A stretch of DNA of 6,764 nucleotides, from assembly GCA_003520105.1 (NCBI GenBank), contig DOVL01000108.1:1-6764 (forward strand), given 5' to 3'. This DNA comes from Lachnospiraceae bacterium. GTDB lineage: Bacteria > Bacillota > Clostridia > Lachnospirales > Lachnospiraceae. How positions within the stretch are numbered: the first letter of the stretch is position 1; every line of letters begins with the position of its first letter. Positions 1-6,724 of the stretch are shown piece after piece. The position numbers and the translations under genes were made by a program. The notes under the pieces were generated by a model that worked only from the letters and a program-made list of their open reading frames with translations, was not told the DNA's origin and searched no databases.

Positions 1-1281
1 ATCAGATGGTATTTCTACACCAATTCAGCTCCATGGCTGCCTAACCGTTTCCACGAGGACGCAGTTCTGGAGGGCCAGAGAAAGTTCATGGGAACACTCT
101 GGAACACATATGCATTTTATACCTTATATGCTGAGATCGATCAGTTTAATCCGCTGGATTATTCTCTCGAGTATGACAAGCTTTCCGTTATGGATAAGTG
201 GCTTCTCAGCAAGTTAAATACAGCTGTTAAGAGCTTTGACGAGCAGCTTGGAAACTACAGGATCCCTGAGGCCGCAAAGGTTCTTGCAGAGTTCGTTGAT
301 GACATGAGTAACTGGTATGTTAGACGTTGCCGTGAGCGTTACTGGGTTAAGGACATGCCGCAGGACAAGATCAATGCGTACATGACACTTTACACAGCCC
401 TTGTAACGATCTCTGAGGTTGCTGCTCCGATGGTTCCATTCCTTACAGAGAGCATTTACCAGAATCTTGTAAGAAATATAGATAAGGATGCTCCGATAAG
501 TATCCATCTCTGTGACTTCCCTGAGGTTCAGGAAGAGTTTATCGATGCTGAACTTGAGGCAAATATGGATGAGGTTCTTAAGTGCGTTGTATTTGGACGT
601 GCTGCAAGAAATACTTCAAACATCAAGAACAGACAGCCTATAGCAAATATGTTCATTAAGTCAGAGAGAGTACTTCCTGAGTTCTTCGTTGATATCATCA
701 GAGAAGAGCTTAATATCAAGAATGTTGAGTGGAAGGATGATGTTTCAGAGTTCTCTACATACATCTTCAAGCCACAGCTCAGAACTGTAGGACCTAAGTA
801 CGGTAAGTTCCTCGGTGGCATCAAGCAGTACCTCGCTGAGGTTGACGGCAATGCAGCAATGAAGACTCTTAAGTCAGAGGGTGCTCTTAAGTTCGAGGTT
901 AACGGCGAGGAGATAGTTCTTGCAGAAGAAGACCTTCTGATAGATGTTGCCAAGTCTGATGACTATGTTACAGAAGGCGACAACAACGTAACAGTTGTTC
1001 TTGATACAAGACTTACACCTGAACTCATTGAGGAAGGTTATGTCAGAGAGATCATTTCCAAGATTCAGTCAATGCGTAAGGAGGCTGACTTCGACGTTAC
1101 AGACAGGATCAGGGTTTATATCGCTGATAATGATAAGATTAAGGGCATTATGGCAGCTAACGCTGACACTATCAAGACTGCAGTTCTCTGCGATGAGATC
1201 ATAGAGGACTCTGTTCAGGGCTTCGCCAAGGATTGGAATATCAATGGTGAAGATGTCAGGATGGGTGTTGAAAGACTATAA
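1..1281 (+). CDS. ileS: Isoleucyl-tRNA synthetase, C-terminal part (5' end beyond the window)
   Basis: Cytoplasmic class I aminoacyl-tRNA synthetase that charges tRNA-Ile with isoleucine. The frame is open from base 1 (IRWYFYTNSAPW...), so the gene begins upstream; the first in-frame ATG (88) is internal. The HIGH and KMSKS catalytic motifs lie outside the window. The 426 visible residues start just after where KMSKS would be. They continue through the helical anticodon-binding domain, with the family signature SNWYVRRCRERYW at fragment residues 103-115, and end in the C-terminal extension (about 210-426) found in clostridial/eukaryote-like IleS, including the stretch EEGYVREIISKIQSMRKEA. There are no paired Cys motifs at the C-terminus, so the zinc finger of the E. 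coli-type enzyme is absent. This fits the long type 2 class (about 1040 aa in total); that class is often mupirocin-tolerant, which is family knowledge and not shown here. The stop is TAA at 1279-1281. Identification is firm; the subclass call is an inference from the C-terminal part only. Confidence 0.95.
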   Translation: MRWYFYTNSAPWLPNRFHEDAVLEGQRKFMGTLWNTYAFYTLYAEIDQFNPLDYSLEYDKLSVMDKWLLSKLNTAVKSFDEQLGNYRIPEAAKVLAEFVDDMSNWYVRRCRERYWVKDMPQDKINAYMTLYTALVTISEVAAPMVPFLTESIYQNLVRNIDKDAPISIHLCDFPEVQEEFIDAELEANMDEVLKCVVFGRAARNTSNIKNRQPIANMFIKSERVLPEFFVDIIREELNIKNVEWKDDVSEFSTYIFKPQLRTVGPKYGKFLGGIKQYLAEVDGNAAMKTLKSEGALKFEVNGEEIVLAEEDLLIDVAKSDDYVTEGDNNVTVVLDTRLTPELIEEGYVREIISKIQSMRKEADFDVTDRIRVYIADNDKIKGIMAANADTIKTAVLCDEIIEDSVQGFAKDWNINGEDVRMGVERL

Positions 1282-1296
1282 ATGGAATAGTATTAA
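1268..1296 (+). promoter_or_regulatory. Candidate sigma-A promoter for glgP
   Basis: TTGAAA (1268-1273) and TATTAA (1291-1296) are separated by exactly 17 bases. The -35 box matches consensus at 5 of 6 positions and the -10 at 4 of 6. The -35 overlaps the last codons of ileS. Transcription would begin near 1303 and give a leader of about 58 nt. No terminator is visible between ileS and glgP, so read-through from ileS is equally possible. Confidence 0.4.
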
Positions 1297-1360
1297 TCGA
1301 TTGTGCTGCCGAACGTTTAAAAGCGGGACGCAGCCGATTGGAATATGAGGAGGAAGATAT

Positions 1361-3817
1361 ATGAAGAAGATTGTGGACTTTGACAAGGAAAGCTTCAAGA
1401 AGCAGGTTATCAGCAATGTCAAGATGCTTTTCAGAAAAGACATGGATGAAGCTACGCCACAGATGATCTATCAGGCAGTTGCTTATGCAGTTAAGGATGA
1501 CATCATCGACAGATGGATCGCAACACATAAGGTATACAGAAAGCAGAACGTTAAGAAGGTTTATTACCTTTCAATGGAGTTCCTTATCGGAAGACTACTT
1601 GGTAATAATATCCTCAGTCTCGGATATTATCCACAGGTTAAGGAAGCTCTCGACGAGATGGGCTTTGATATGAACTTCATCGAGGATCAGGAGAGAGACC
1701 CTGCACTTGGTAACGGTGGTCTAGGCCGTCTTGCTGCATGTTTCCTTGATTCACTTTCAACACTTGGTTATCCTGCATATGGCTGCGGTATCCGTTATCG
1801 TTACGGTATGTTCAAGCAGAAGATCAAGGACGGTTATCAGATTGAGAAGCCGGATGACTGGTTAAAGCATGGTTATCCTTTCGAGGTTAAGCGTACAGAA
1901 TATGCTGTTGAGGTTAAGTTTGGCGGATATGTAAGAGTTGAGCAGAAGAACGGACGTAATCAGTTCATTCAGGAGGGTTACAGATCAGTTCGTGCTGTCC
2001 CTTATGATCTTCCGGTTGTTGGCTATGGCAACAATGTTGTAAATACACTTCGTATTTGGGATGCAGAGGCTCCACAGGAATTTAACCTTGAGTCCTTTGA
2101 CAGAGGTGAGTATGACAAGGCTGTTGAGGAAGCTAACCTTGCAAGAACACTTGTAGAGGTTCTCTACCCAAACGATAATCATATCTCGGGTAAGGAACTC
2201 AGACTTAAGCAGCAGTATTTCTTCATCTCTGCTTCAGTTCAGAGAGCTATCCTTAAGTTTAAGGAGAACAATGACGATATTCATGATCTTCCTGAGAAGG
2301 TTGTATTCCAGCTCAACGATACACATCCTACAGTATGTGTAGCAGAGCTTATGAGAATCCTCATGGATGAGGAAGGTCTTGAGTGGGATGATGCATGGAA
2401 TATCACAACACATACCTGTGCTTACACAAACCACACAATCATGTCAGAGGCTCTTGAGAAGTGGCCTATCGAGATCTTCAGCAGACTCCTTCCACGTGTA
2501 TATCAGATCGTTGAAGAGATCAACAGAAGATTTGTTATAAAGATACAGGAGATGTATCCGGGCAATCAGGATAAGGTTAAGTCAATGGCTATCCTTTACG
2601 ACGGACAGGTTAAGATGGCTCACCTTGCAATCGCAGGTTCATTCTCTGTAAACGGTGTTGCTAAGCTTCACACAGAGATCCTTAAGAAGAGAGAGCTTAA
2701 GGACTTCTATGAGATGAGACCTGAGCAGTTCAATAACAAGACAAACGGTATCACACAGAGAAGATTCCTTGCTCACGGCAACCCTCTTCTCGCTAAGTGG
2801 TTAAACGATAATATAGGTGATGGCTGGATCACAGACCTTTCACAGATCAGTAAGGTTAAGGTTCTTGTTGATGATCCTAAGTATCAGCAGGAATTCATGA
2901 ACATCAAGTACCAGAACAAGCTTCGTCTCGCTGAGTACATCAAGGAGCACAACGGTATCGAAGTTGATCCTAATTCTATATTTGACGTACAGATCAAGAG
3001 ACTTCATGAGTATAAGAGACAGCTTCTCAATATCCTTCATGTAATGCACCTCTACAATGAGTTGAAGGAGAATCCGGAAATGGATATGGTTCCAAGAACC
3101 TTTATCTTCGGCGCAAAGGCTGCTGCAGGATATAAGAGAGCCAAACTTACTATCAAGCTTATCAATTCTGTTGCGGATGTTATCAACAATGATGCTTCCA
3201 TCGACGGAAAGATCAAGGTTGTATTTATAGAGGATTACAGAGTATCAAATGCAGAGATCATTGTTGCTGCAGCTGATGTTTCCGAGCAGATATCTACTGC
3301 TTCACGTGAGGCTTCAGGTACAGGCAACATGAAGTTCATGCTTAACGGTGCTCCTACACTCGGAACAATGGACGGTGCAAATGTTGAGATCGTTGAAGAG
3401 GTTGGTGCCGAGAACGCATTTATCTTCGGTCTTTCAGCTGACGAAGTTATGAAATATGAGCGTGAGGGCGGCTACAATCCTTGGGATATCTACAATTCAA
3501 ACCAGAATGTCAGAAAGGTTCTTACTCAGCTTATCAACGGTATGTACAGCCCTGATGATCCTGAGAGATTCAGAGATCTTTATGATTCGCTTACAAAGGA
3601 AGATGTTTACTTCATCCTTAAGGACTTCGATTCATATGCAGAGGCTCAGAAGAGAGTCGATGAGGCTTACAGAGATACAGCAGGATGGGCTCGTATGGCT
3701 ATGATGAATACAGCCTGCGCAGGCAAGTTCTCTTCAGACAGAACTATCGAAGAGTACGTTAAGGATATCTGGCACCTCAAGAAGGTTAAGGTAACACTTG
3801 ACAATAAGACTAAATAA
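1361..3817 (+). CDS. glgP: Glycogen/maltodextrin phosphorylase (GT35 family)
   Basis: Cytoplasmic PLP-dependent alpha-1,4-glucan phosphorylase. It removes glucose units from the non-reducing ends of glycogen or maltodextrins with phosphate, giving glucose-1-phosphate. The protein is 818 aa, matching full-length bacterial GlgP/MalP (about 800-815). Visible family motifs are GNGGLGRLA at 117-125 (active-site region), QLNDTHP at 317-323, TNGITQRR at 461-468, DVQIKRLHEYKRQ at 542-554, and the PLP site EASGTGNMKF at 650-659 with the Schiff-base lysine at K658. The N-terminus is short and lacks the phosphorylation/AMP-control extension of animal enzymes. The start is supported by AGGAGG at 1348-1353, 7 bases before the ATG. 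It follows ileS by 79 bases and ends in its own terminator, so it is probably monocistronic or read through from ileS. Whether glycogen or maltodextrin is the main substrate cannot be told from sequence; no glg or mal neighbour is visible. The reading frame is intact and no catalytic residue appears missing. Confidence 0.96.
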   Translation: MKKIVDFDKESFKKQVISNVKMLFRKDMDEATPQMIYQAVAYAVKDDIIDRWIATHKVYRKQNVKKVYYLSMEFLIGRLLGNNILSLGYYPQVKEALDEMGFDMNFIEDQERDPALGNGGLGRLAACFLDSLSTLGYPAYGCGIRYRYGMFKQKIKDGYQIEKPDDWLKHGYPFEVKRTEYAVEVKFGGYVRVEQKNGRNQFIQEGYRSVRAVPYDLPVVGYGNNVVNTLRIWDAEAPQEFNLESFDRGEYDKAVEEANLARTLVEVLYPNDNHISGKELRLKQQYFFISASVQRAILKFKENNDDIHDLPEKVVFQLNDTHPTVCVAELMRILMDEEGLEWDDAWNITTHTCAYTNHTIMSEALEKWPIEIFSRLLPRVYQIVEEINRRFVIKIQEMYPGNQDKVKSMAILYDGQVKMAHLAIAGSFSVNGVAKLHTEILKKRELKDFYEMRPEQFNNKTNGITQRRFLAHGNPLLAKWLNDNIGDGWITDLSQISKVKVLVDDPKYQQEFMNIKYQNKLRLAEYIKEHNGIEVDPNSIFDVQIKRLHEYKRQLLNILHVMHLYNELKENPEMDMVPRTFIFGAKAAAGYKRAKLTIKLINSVADVINNDASIDGKIKVVFIEDYRVSNAEIIVAAADVSEQISTASREASGTGNMKFMLNGAPTLGTMDGANVEIVEEVGAENAFIFGLSADEVMKYEREGGYNPWDIYNSNQNVRKVLTQLINGMYSPDDPERFRDLYDSLTKEDVYFILKDFDSYAEAQKRVDEAYRDTAGWARMAMMNTACAGKFSSDRTIEEYVKDIWHLKKVKVTLDNKTK

Positions 3818-3845
3818 TAAAGGAATAATTCATAGTTTTCATAAG

Positions 3846-3883
3846 AAAGCGAGCAGGAAGGGTTACCTACCTGCTCGCTTTTT
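3846..3883 (+). terminator. Intrinsic terminator after glgP
   Basis: A 12-bp perfect stem, AAAGCGAGCAGG (3846-3857) with CCTGCTCGCTTT (3870-3881), encloses a 12-base loop. It is followed by a T-tract (TTTTT at 3879-3883) that partly overlaps the stem end. It sits 29 bases past the glgP stop codon. The A-run on the left arm means it could also work weakly on the opposite strand, but no convergent gene is present. Confidence 0.93.
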
Positions 3884-3898
3884 AATAATATATTTAAT

Positions 3899-3926
3899 TT
3901 GATTCTGGTGGCGAAGATGGTATTAT
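3899..3926 (+). promoter_or_regulatory. Candidate extended -10 promoter for the FGGY kinase gene
   Basis: TTGATT (3899-3904) and TATTAT (3921-3926) are 16 bases apart. The -10 is preceded directly by TGG (3918-3920), an extended -10 (TGn) element common in Firmicutes. It lies just downstream of the glgP terminator. The predicted start near 3933 would give a leader of about 140 nt that contains both palindromic elements described below. Confidence 0.5.
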
Positions 3927-3940
3927 ACGATATATAGTAA

Positions 3941-3957
3941 AATCATAAGACATGATT
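3941..3957. repeat. Short inverted repeat just after the kinase promoter
   Basis: AATCAT (3941-3946) and ATGATT (3952-3957) are exact inverted copies around a 5-base centre. It begins about 8 bases after the predicted transcription start, where a repressor could bind. The element is short and A+T-rich, so it may be chance. Confidence 0.25.
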
Positions 3958-3978
3958 GCATCGAGACGAAAAGATTCG

Positions 3979-3992
3979 GGTGTAAATATACC
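3979..3992. promoter_or_regulatory. Operator-like palindrome, copy 1
   Basis: GGTGTAAATATACC is a near-perfect palindrome (GGTGTA / TATACC with an AA centre and one mismatched pair). It recurs, better matched, at 4024-4037. If the promoter at 3899-3926 is right, it lies about 47-60 bases into the transcript. I do not recognise the binding protein; no regulator gene is in the window. Confidence 0.45.
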
Positions 3993-4023
3993 TTCGAGGG
4001 CGTATTTCATCTACAACCGAGAA

Positions 4024-4037
4024 GGTGTATTTACACC
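4024..4037. promoter_or_regulatory. Operator-like palindrome, copy 2
   Basis: GGTGTATTTACACC has six-base half-sites (GGTGTA and TACACC) that are exact inverted copies around a TT centre. It lies 45 bases centre to centre from copy 1 and 35 bases before the kinase start codon. Two such sites a few helical turns apart are typical of repressors that bind cooperatively or loop DNA. The assignment as an operator is inferred from symmetry and repetition alone. Confidence 0.5.
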
Positions 4038-4058
4038 CGGATTTTGATTATTATTCTC

Positions 4059-4064
4059 AGGAGG
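4059..4064 (+). promoter_or_regulatory. Ribosome binding site of the FGGY kinase
   Basis: AGGAGG lies 7 bases before the ATG at 4072 and fixes this start. It lies outside the long hairpin (ending at 4045), so folding of the leader would not mask it directly. Confidence 0.85.
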
Positions 4065-4071
4065 AACAAAG

Positions 4072-5733
4072 ATGAATACAAAGAAGTTAATAGATGAAGG
4101 CAGAACAGCGATAGGAATAGAATTCGGTTCGACCAGGATCAAGGCCGTTATGGTTGATGAAGCAGGAAAACCGATAGCAGAGGGCGGTTTTACGTGGGAG
4201 AATCAGTACGTTGATGGCATCTGGACTTACAGTCTGGATATGATCTGGAGCGGCCTTAAAACAGCTTACAGAGAGCTTCTTAGTGATGTTAAGACTAAGT
4301 ATGACACTGTGATTAAAACCACCGGTGCGATTGGCTTTTCAGCCATGATGCATGGATACATGGCTTTTGATAGGGAGGACAATCTTCTTGTTCCGTTCAG
4401 AACCTGGAGAAATACGATAACAGGCGAGGCGGCAGAGGCTCTCACTGCAGAGCTGGGCTTCAACATCCCTCAGAGATGGAGTATTGCACATCTTCATCAG
4501 GCAATACTGAATAAAGAGGAGCATGTTAAGGATATAGCGTTCTTCACAACTCTGGCAGGCTATATTCACTGGAAGCTTTCCGGAGAGAAGGTTCTCGGTA
4601 TAGGCGATGCATCGGGCATGTTCCCTATCGACAGCAAAACAAGAGATTATAACGAAGAATATATTGATAAATATGACAAGCTGACAGCACCATACGGTTA
4701 CGACTGGAAGCTTAGAGATATACTTCCGAAGGTTCTTTCCGCAGGTGATATTGCAGGGAAACTGACGGCTGAAGGAGCAGCTCTTCTTGATGAGAGCGGG
4801 AGTCTCAAGGCTGGTATCCCTATGTGCCCTCCTGAAGGAGATGCAGGAACCGGTATGGTTGCGACTAACAGCGTTGCCGTAAGAACCGGAAATGTGTCTG
4901 CGGGAACCAGTATTTTCGCAATGGTTGTTATGGAGAAGGCTCTCTCAAAGGTACACCCTGAGATTGATGTCGTAACGACTCCCGTGGGTGATGATGTTGC
5001 GATGGTTCACTGCAATAACTGTACTTCCGATATCAATGCCTGGGCACGAATCTTCCGCGAATACAGTGAAGCTATGGGCATAGAGGTTGATACAAATAAG
5101 CTTTACACGACTATGTTCAAGGCTGCTCTGGGCGGAGCGGCTGACTGCGGCGGACTCATGGGCTTTAACTATTTTTCAGGTGAACCGGTTACCGGATTTG
5201 AGGAAGGCAGACCGCTCTTCGCAAGAAAGGTTAACGCAGACTTCTCATTTGCAAACTTTATGAGACTGCATTTATATTCAGCAGTAAGTACACTGAAAGT
5301 AGGACTCGATATTCTCATTCGTGATGAAGGCGTTAAGGTTGATAAGCTCTTTGGACATGGTGGATTTTTCAAGACGCCTGAGGTTGGACAGAGAATAATG
5401 TCGGCTGCTACCGGAGGACCGATAACCGTCATGGAAACTGCCGGTGAAGGAGGCGCCTGGGGTATGGCAGTGCTGGCGTTATATATGAACTGCCTTAATG
5501 ACGCGAAGTATATGAATGATCATGGTGTTGTGGAATCTGTTGATGATCATGTTGAGACTAATGCTGCAAGTGACAAAATGTCCCTCGCAGAGTTTTTGGA
5601 TAATAATATCTTCGCCGGAGAAAGCGGTTCGACCACAACTGCAACTGCTGAAGAGATTGCAGGCTTTGATTCATTTATGGAAAGCTTCAAGAAGGCGCTT
5701 CCAATCGAGCAGGCCGCTGTAAATGCTATGTGA
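4072..5733 (+). CDS. FGGY-family carbohydrate kinase, probable pentulose kinase (ribulose/xylulose type)
   Basis: Cytoplasmic ATP-dependent sugar kinase, 553 aa, with both FGGY/actin-like domains. Visible motifs are the N-terminal phosphate loop GIEFGSTRIK (15-24), the sugar-side segment GFSAMMHGYMAFD (88-100), TWRNT (111-115), the catalytic loop PPEGDAGTG (253-261) with the presumed general base D257, the second phosphate motif TGNVSAGTS (272-280), and the C-terminal adenosine region LFGHGGFFKT (426-435) leading into ETAGEGGAWGMA (455-466). The first motif has Glu17 where XylB/GlpK-type kinases have Asp, and TWRNT has Asn where many have Asp. These features are shared, as far as I recall, with a clostridial group variously labelled xylulokinase, ATPase or FGGY kinase, which includes AraK-like ribulokinases unrelated to classic AraB. 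The length fits that group better than XylB (about 480-500 aa). The downstream transaldolase supports a role in feeding the pentose phosphate pathway. The substrate (L-ribulose, D-xylulose, D-ribulose or another ketose) cannot be fixed from sequence. No truncation is seen. Expression is probably controlled through the leader palindromes. Confidence 0.88.
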   Translation: MNTKKLIDEGRTAIGIEFGSTRIKAVMVDEAGKPIAEGGFTWENQYVDGIWTYSLDMIWSGLKTAYRELLSDVKTKYDTVIKTTGAIGFSAMMHGYMAFDREDNLLVPFRTWRNTITGEAAEALTAELGFNIPQRWSIAHLHQAILNKEEHVKDIAFFTTLAGYIHWKLSGEKVLGIGDASGMFPIDSKTRDYNEEYIDKYDKLTAPYGYDWKLRDILPKVLSAGDIAGKLTAEGAALLDESGSLKAGIPMCPPEGDAGTGMVATNSVAVRTGNVSAGTSIFAMVVMEKALSKVHPEIDVVTTPVGDDVAMVHCNNCTSDINAWARIFREYSEAMGIEVDTNKLYTTMFKAALGGAADCGGLMGFNYFSGEPVTGFEEGRPLFARKVNADFSFANFMRLHLYSAVSTLKVGLDILIRDEGVKVDKLFGHGGFFKTPEVGQRIMSAATGGPITVMETAGEGGAWGMAVLALYMNCLNDAKYMNDHGVVESVDDHVETNAASDKMSLAEFLDNNIFAGESGSTTTATAEEIAGFDSFMESFKKALPIEQAAVNAM

Positions 5734-5763
5734 TTTAGTGGTGTATCATCGTTGAATAATCTA

Positions 5764-5790
5764 TTGACAGATTTTGCATGAAGATATTTT
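5764..5790 (+). promoter_or_regulatory. Weak promoter candidate upstream of the transaldolase gene
   Basis: A perfect -35 box TTGACA (5764-5769) is followed by TATTTT (5785-5790) at only 15 bases, a short spacing. The -10 lies inside the left arm of the inverted repeat at 5782-5821. A start near 5797 would give a leader of about 160 nt. It competes with the candidate at 5835-5863. Confidence 0.3.
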
Positions 5791-5821
5791 CAAGATGTTG
5801 AATTATTAGTGAAAAATATCT
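5782..5821. repeat. A+T-rich inverted repeat between the kinase and transaldolase genes
   Basis: AGATATTTTCA (5782-5792) pairs with TGAAAAATATCT (5810-5821) over 11 bp with one bulged base, across a 17-base centre. It lies 49 bases after the kinase stop. No T-tract follows, so it is a poor terminator; it could be an operator, since it overlaps the -10 of the TTGACA promoter candidate, or a 3'-end stabilising hairpin of the kinase mRNA. Confidence 0.45.
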
Positions 5822-5834
5822 CTGATTTAAACAG

Positions 5835-5863
5835 TTGTTGATTGATGTACAGGATGGTACTAT
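5835..5863 (+). promoter_or_regulatory. Second promoter candidate upstream of the transaldolase gene
   Basis: TTGTTG (5835-5840) and an extended -10, TGG plus TACTAT (5855-5863), have a 17-base spacing between the hexamers. The -35 matches consensus at 3 of 6 positions. The start would be near 5870, leaving about 90 nt of leader that includes the GGTCCGG/CCGGACC repeat. Read-through from the kinase gene is also possible because no good terminator separates the two. Confidence 0.3.
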
Positions 5864-5871
5864 CGTTGATA

Positions 5872-5928
5872 GGTCCGGATTATGGAGTCGGGTTGTATTT
5901 TCACATATCAGACAGCTGAGGCCGGACC
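5872..5928. repeat. G+C-rich inverted repeat in the transaldolase leader
   Basis: GGTCCGG (5872-5878) and CCGGACC (5922-5928) are exact inverted copies closing a 43-base interior, 16 bases before the ribosome binding site (AAGGAG, 5945-5950). Just upstream, CTATC-GTT-GATAG (5860-5872) forms a small separate hairpin that shares one base with the left arm. This could be a structured mRNA leader. It does not match any riboswitch class I can recognise. Confidence 0.4.
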
Positions 5929-5959
5929 GGAGTGTTATGATTAAAAGGAGTGTGCTACT

Positions 5960-6613
5960 ATGAAATTCTTTATTGATACTGCAAATGTTGATGATATCAG
6001 AAAAGCCAATGATATGGGCGTTATCTGTGGAGTTACAACCAATCCGTCACTTATCGCCAAAGAGGGCAGGGATTTTACAGAGGTTATCAAGGAGATAGCT
6101 TCGATCGTTGACGGCCCTATCAGTGGCGAGGTTAAAGCGACTACGGTTGATGCTGAAGGCATGATCAAGGAAGGCAGGGAGATAGCTGCCATTCATCCGA
6201 ATATGGTTGTTAAGATTCCGATGACTATTGAGGGTCTTAAGGCTGTTAAGGTGCTTTCGAAGGAAGGCATCAAGACCAATGTTACTCTTATTTTCTCGGC
6301 AAATCAGGCGCTTCTTGCTGCCAGAGCCGGAGCTACTTATGTATCACCGTTCCTCGGTAGACTTGATGATATCAGTTCGCCGGGCATCGAGCTTATCGAG
6401 CATATAGTTCAGATATTCAGCAATTACGACATCGAGACCGAGATAATTGCTGCAAGTATCAGAAATACAGTTCATGTTACCGAATGCGCCCTTGCCGGAG
6501 CTGACATCGCAACTGTTCCTTATGCGGTTATCGAGCAGATGACCAAGCATCCTCTTACGGATCAGGGCATCGTTAAGTTCCAGGAGGACTATCGTAAAGT
6601 TTTTGGAGAATAA
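5960..6613 (+). CDS. tal: Transaldolase, small TalC/FSA-type
   Basis: Cytoplasmic Schiff-base aldolase of the single-domain TIM-barrel transaldolase subfamily; the 217 aa are typical (about 212-222). It transfers a dihydroxyacetone unit between sedoheptulose-7-phosphate and glyceraldehyde-3-phosphate in the non-oxidative pentose phosphate pathway. Aligning by eye to E. coli FSA, the key residues are present: D6 (FIDTAN), N28 (GVTTNPS), the Schiff-base lysine K85 (VVKIPMT), T109 (NVTLIF), R134 and S166 (AASIRN). Two positions differ from FSA in the direction of true transaldolases: F131 where FSA has Tyr131, and E57 where FSA has Gln59. I therefore favour transaldolase over fructose-6-phosphate aldolase, although automatic pipelines often label such genes fsa. 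The start is supported by AAGGAG at 5945-5950, 9 bases upstream, and by the canonical N-terminus MKFFIDTAN. It follows the FGGY kinase by 226 bases in the same direction, so co-function in pentose use is likely, and co-transcription possible. The frame is complete. Confidence 0.95.
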   Translation: MKFFIDTANVDDIRKANDMGVICGVTTNPSLIAKEGRDFTEVIKEIASIVDGPISGEVKATTVDAEGMIKEGREIAAIHPNMVVKIPMTIEGLKAVKVLSKEGIKTNVTLIFSANQALLAARAGATYVSPFLGRLDDISSPGIELIEHIVQIFSNYDIETEIIAASIRNTVHVTECALAGADIATVPYAVIEQMTKHPLTDQGIVKFQEDYRKVFGE

Positions 6614-6685
6614 GTGACTTGAGATGTTCAATCTGGTGATTGATCGGAAACAGACGTTTACAGGATAATATAATACTGTCACGAT

Positions 6686-6721
6686 AAACACCCGTGGGTT
6701 GTATGGCCTGCGGGTGTTTTT
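6686..6721 (+). terminator. Intrinsic terminator after the transaldolase gene
   Basis: AAACACCCG (6686-6694) pairs with CGGGTGTTT (6711-6719). The stem extends inward by four more pairs, two of them wobble, to an 8-base loop at 6699-6706. TTTTT at 6717-6721 ends the element. It lies 73 bases past the transaldolase stop and marks the end of that transcription unit. Confidence 0.92.
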
Positions 6722-6724
6722 GAT

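Larger units (their letters stand above)
3971..4045. repeat. Long inverted repeat (25-bp arms) in the kinase leader
   Basis: The arm at 3971-3995 pairs with 4021-4045 over 25 positions. All are Watson-Crick except three G-T (G-U) pairs, at 3973/4043, 3976/4040 and 3989/4027. The 25-base centre is unpaired. In RNA this would be a long hairpin ending 14 bases before the kinase ribosome binding site. It is followed by a T-rich but interrupted tract (4042-4055), so an attenuator-like role is possible, though the large loop and broken T-tract are poor for a standard terminator. The alternative is that the symmetry arises from two copies of one DNA operator (see 3979-3992 and 4024-4037). The conserved wobble positions do not settle which reading is right. 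Confidence 0.85.

Noticed and set aside
88..90. ATG at 88 as the start of the first gene
   Set aside because: The frame is open and matches IleS from base 1 (WYFYTNSAPW), so this Met is internal and the gene begins before the window.
528..953. Minus-strand open frame of 141 aa inside ileS
   Set aside because: It is antisense to well-conserved IleS sequence, has a low-complexity Ser-rich translation and no family resemblance, and is best seen as a shadow of the real gene.
1305..1334. GCTGC/GCAGC inverted repeat between ileS and glgP as a terminator
   Set aside because: Only five pairs with a 20-base loop and no T-tract afterwards; too weak to call.
4126..4135. GGTTCGACCA, a tRNA T-loop-like string, also at 5626-5635
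   Set aside because: Both copies fall inside the kinase frame coding for conserved or ordinary residues, and no cloverleaf arms surround them.
6669..6674. Perfect TATAAT box after the transaldolase gene
   Set aside because: There is no -35 hexamer at a usable spacing, and a transcript from here would hit the terminator at 6686-6721 almost at once.
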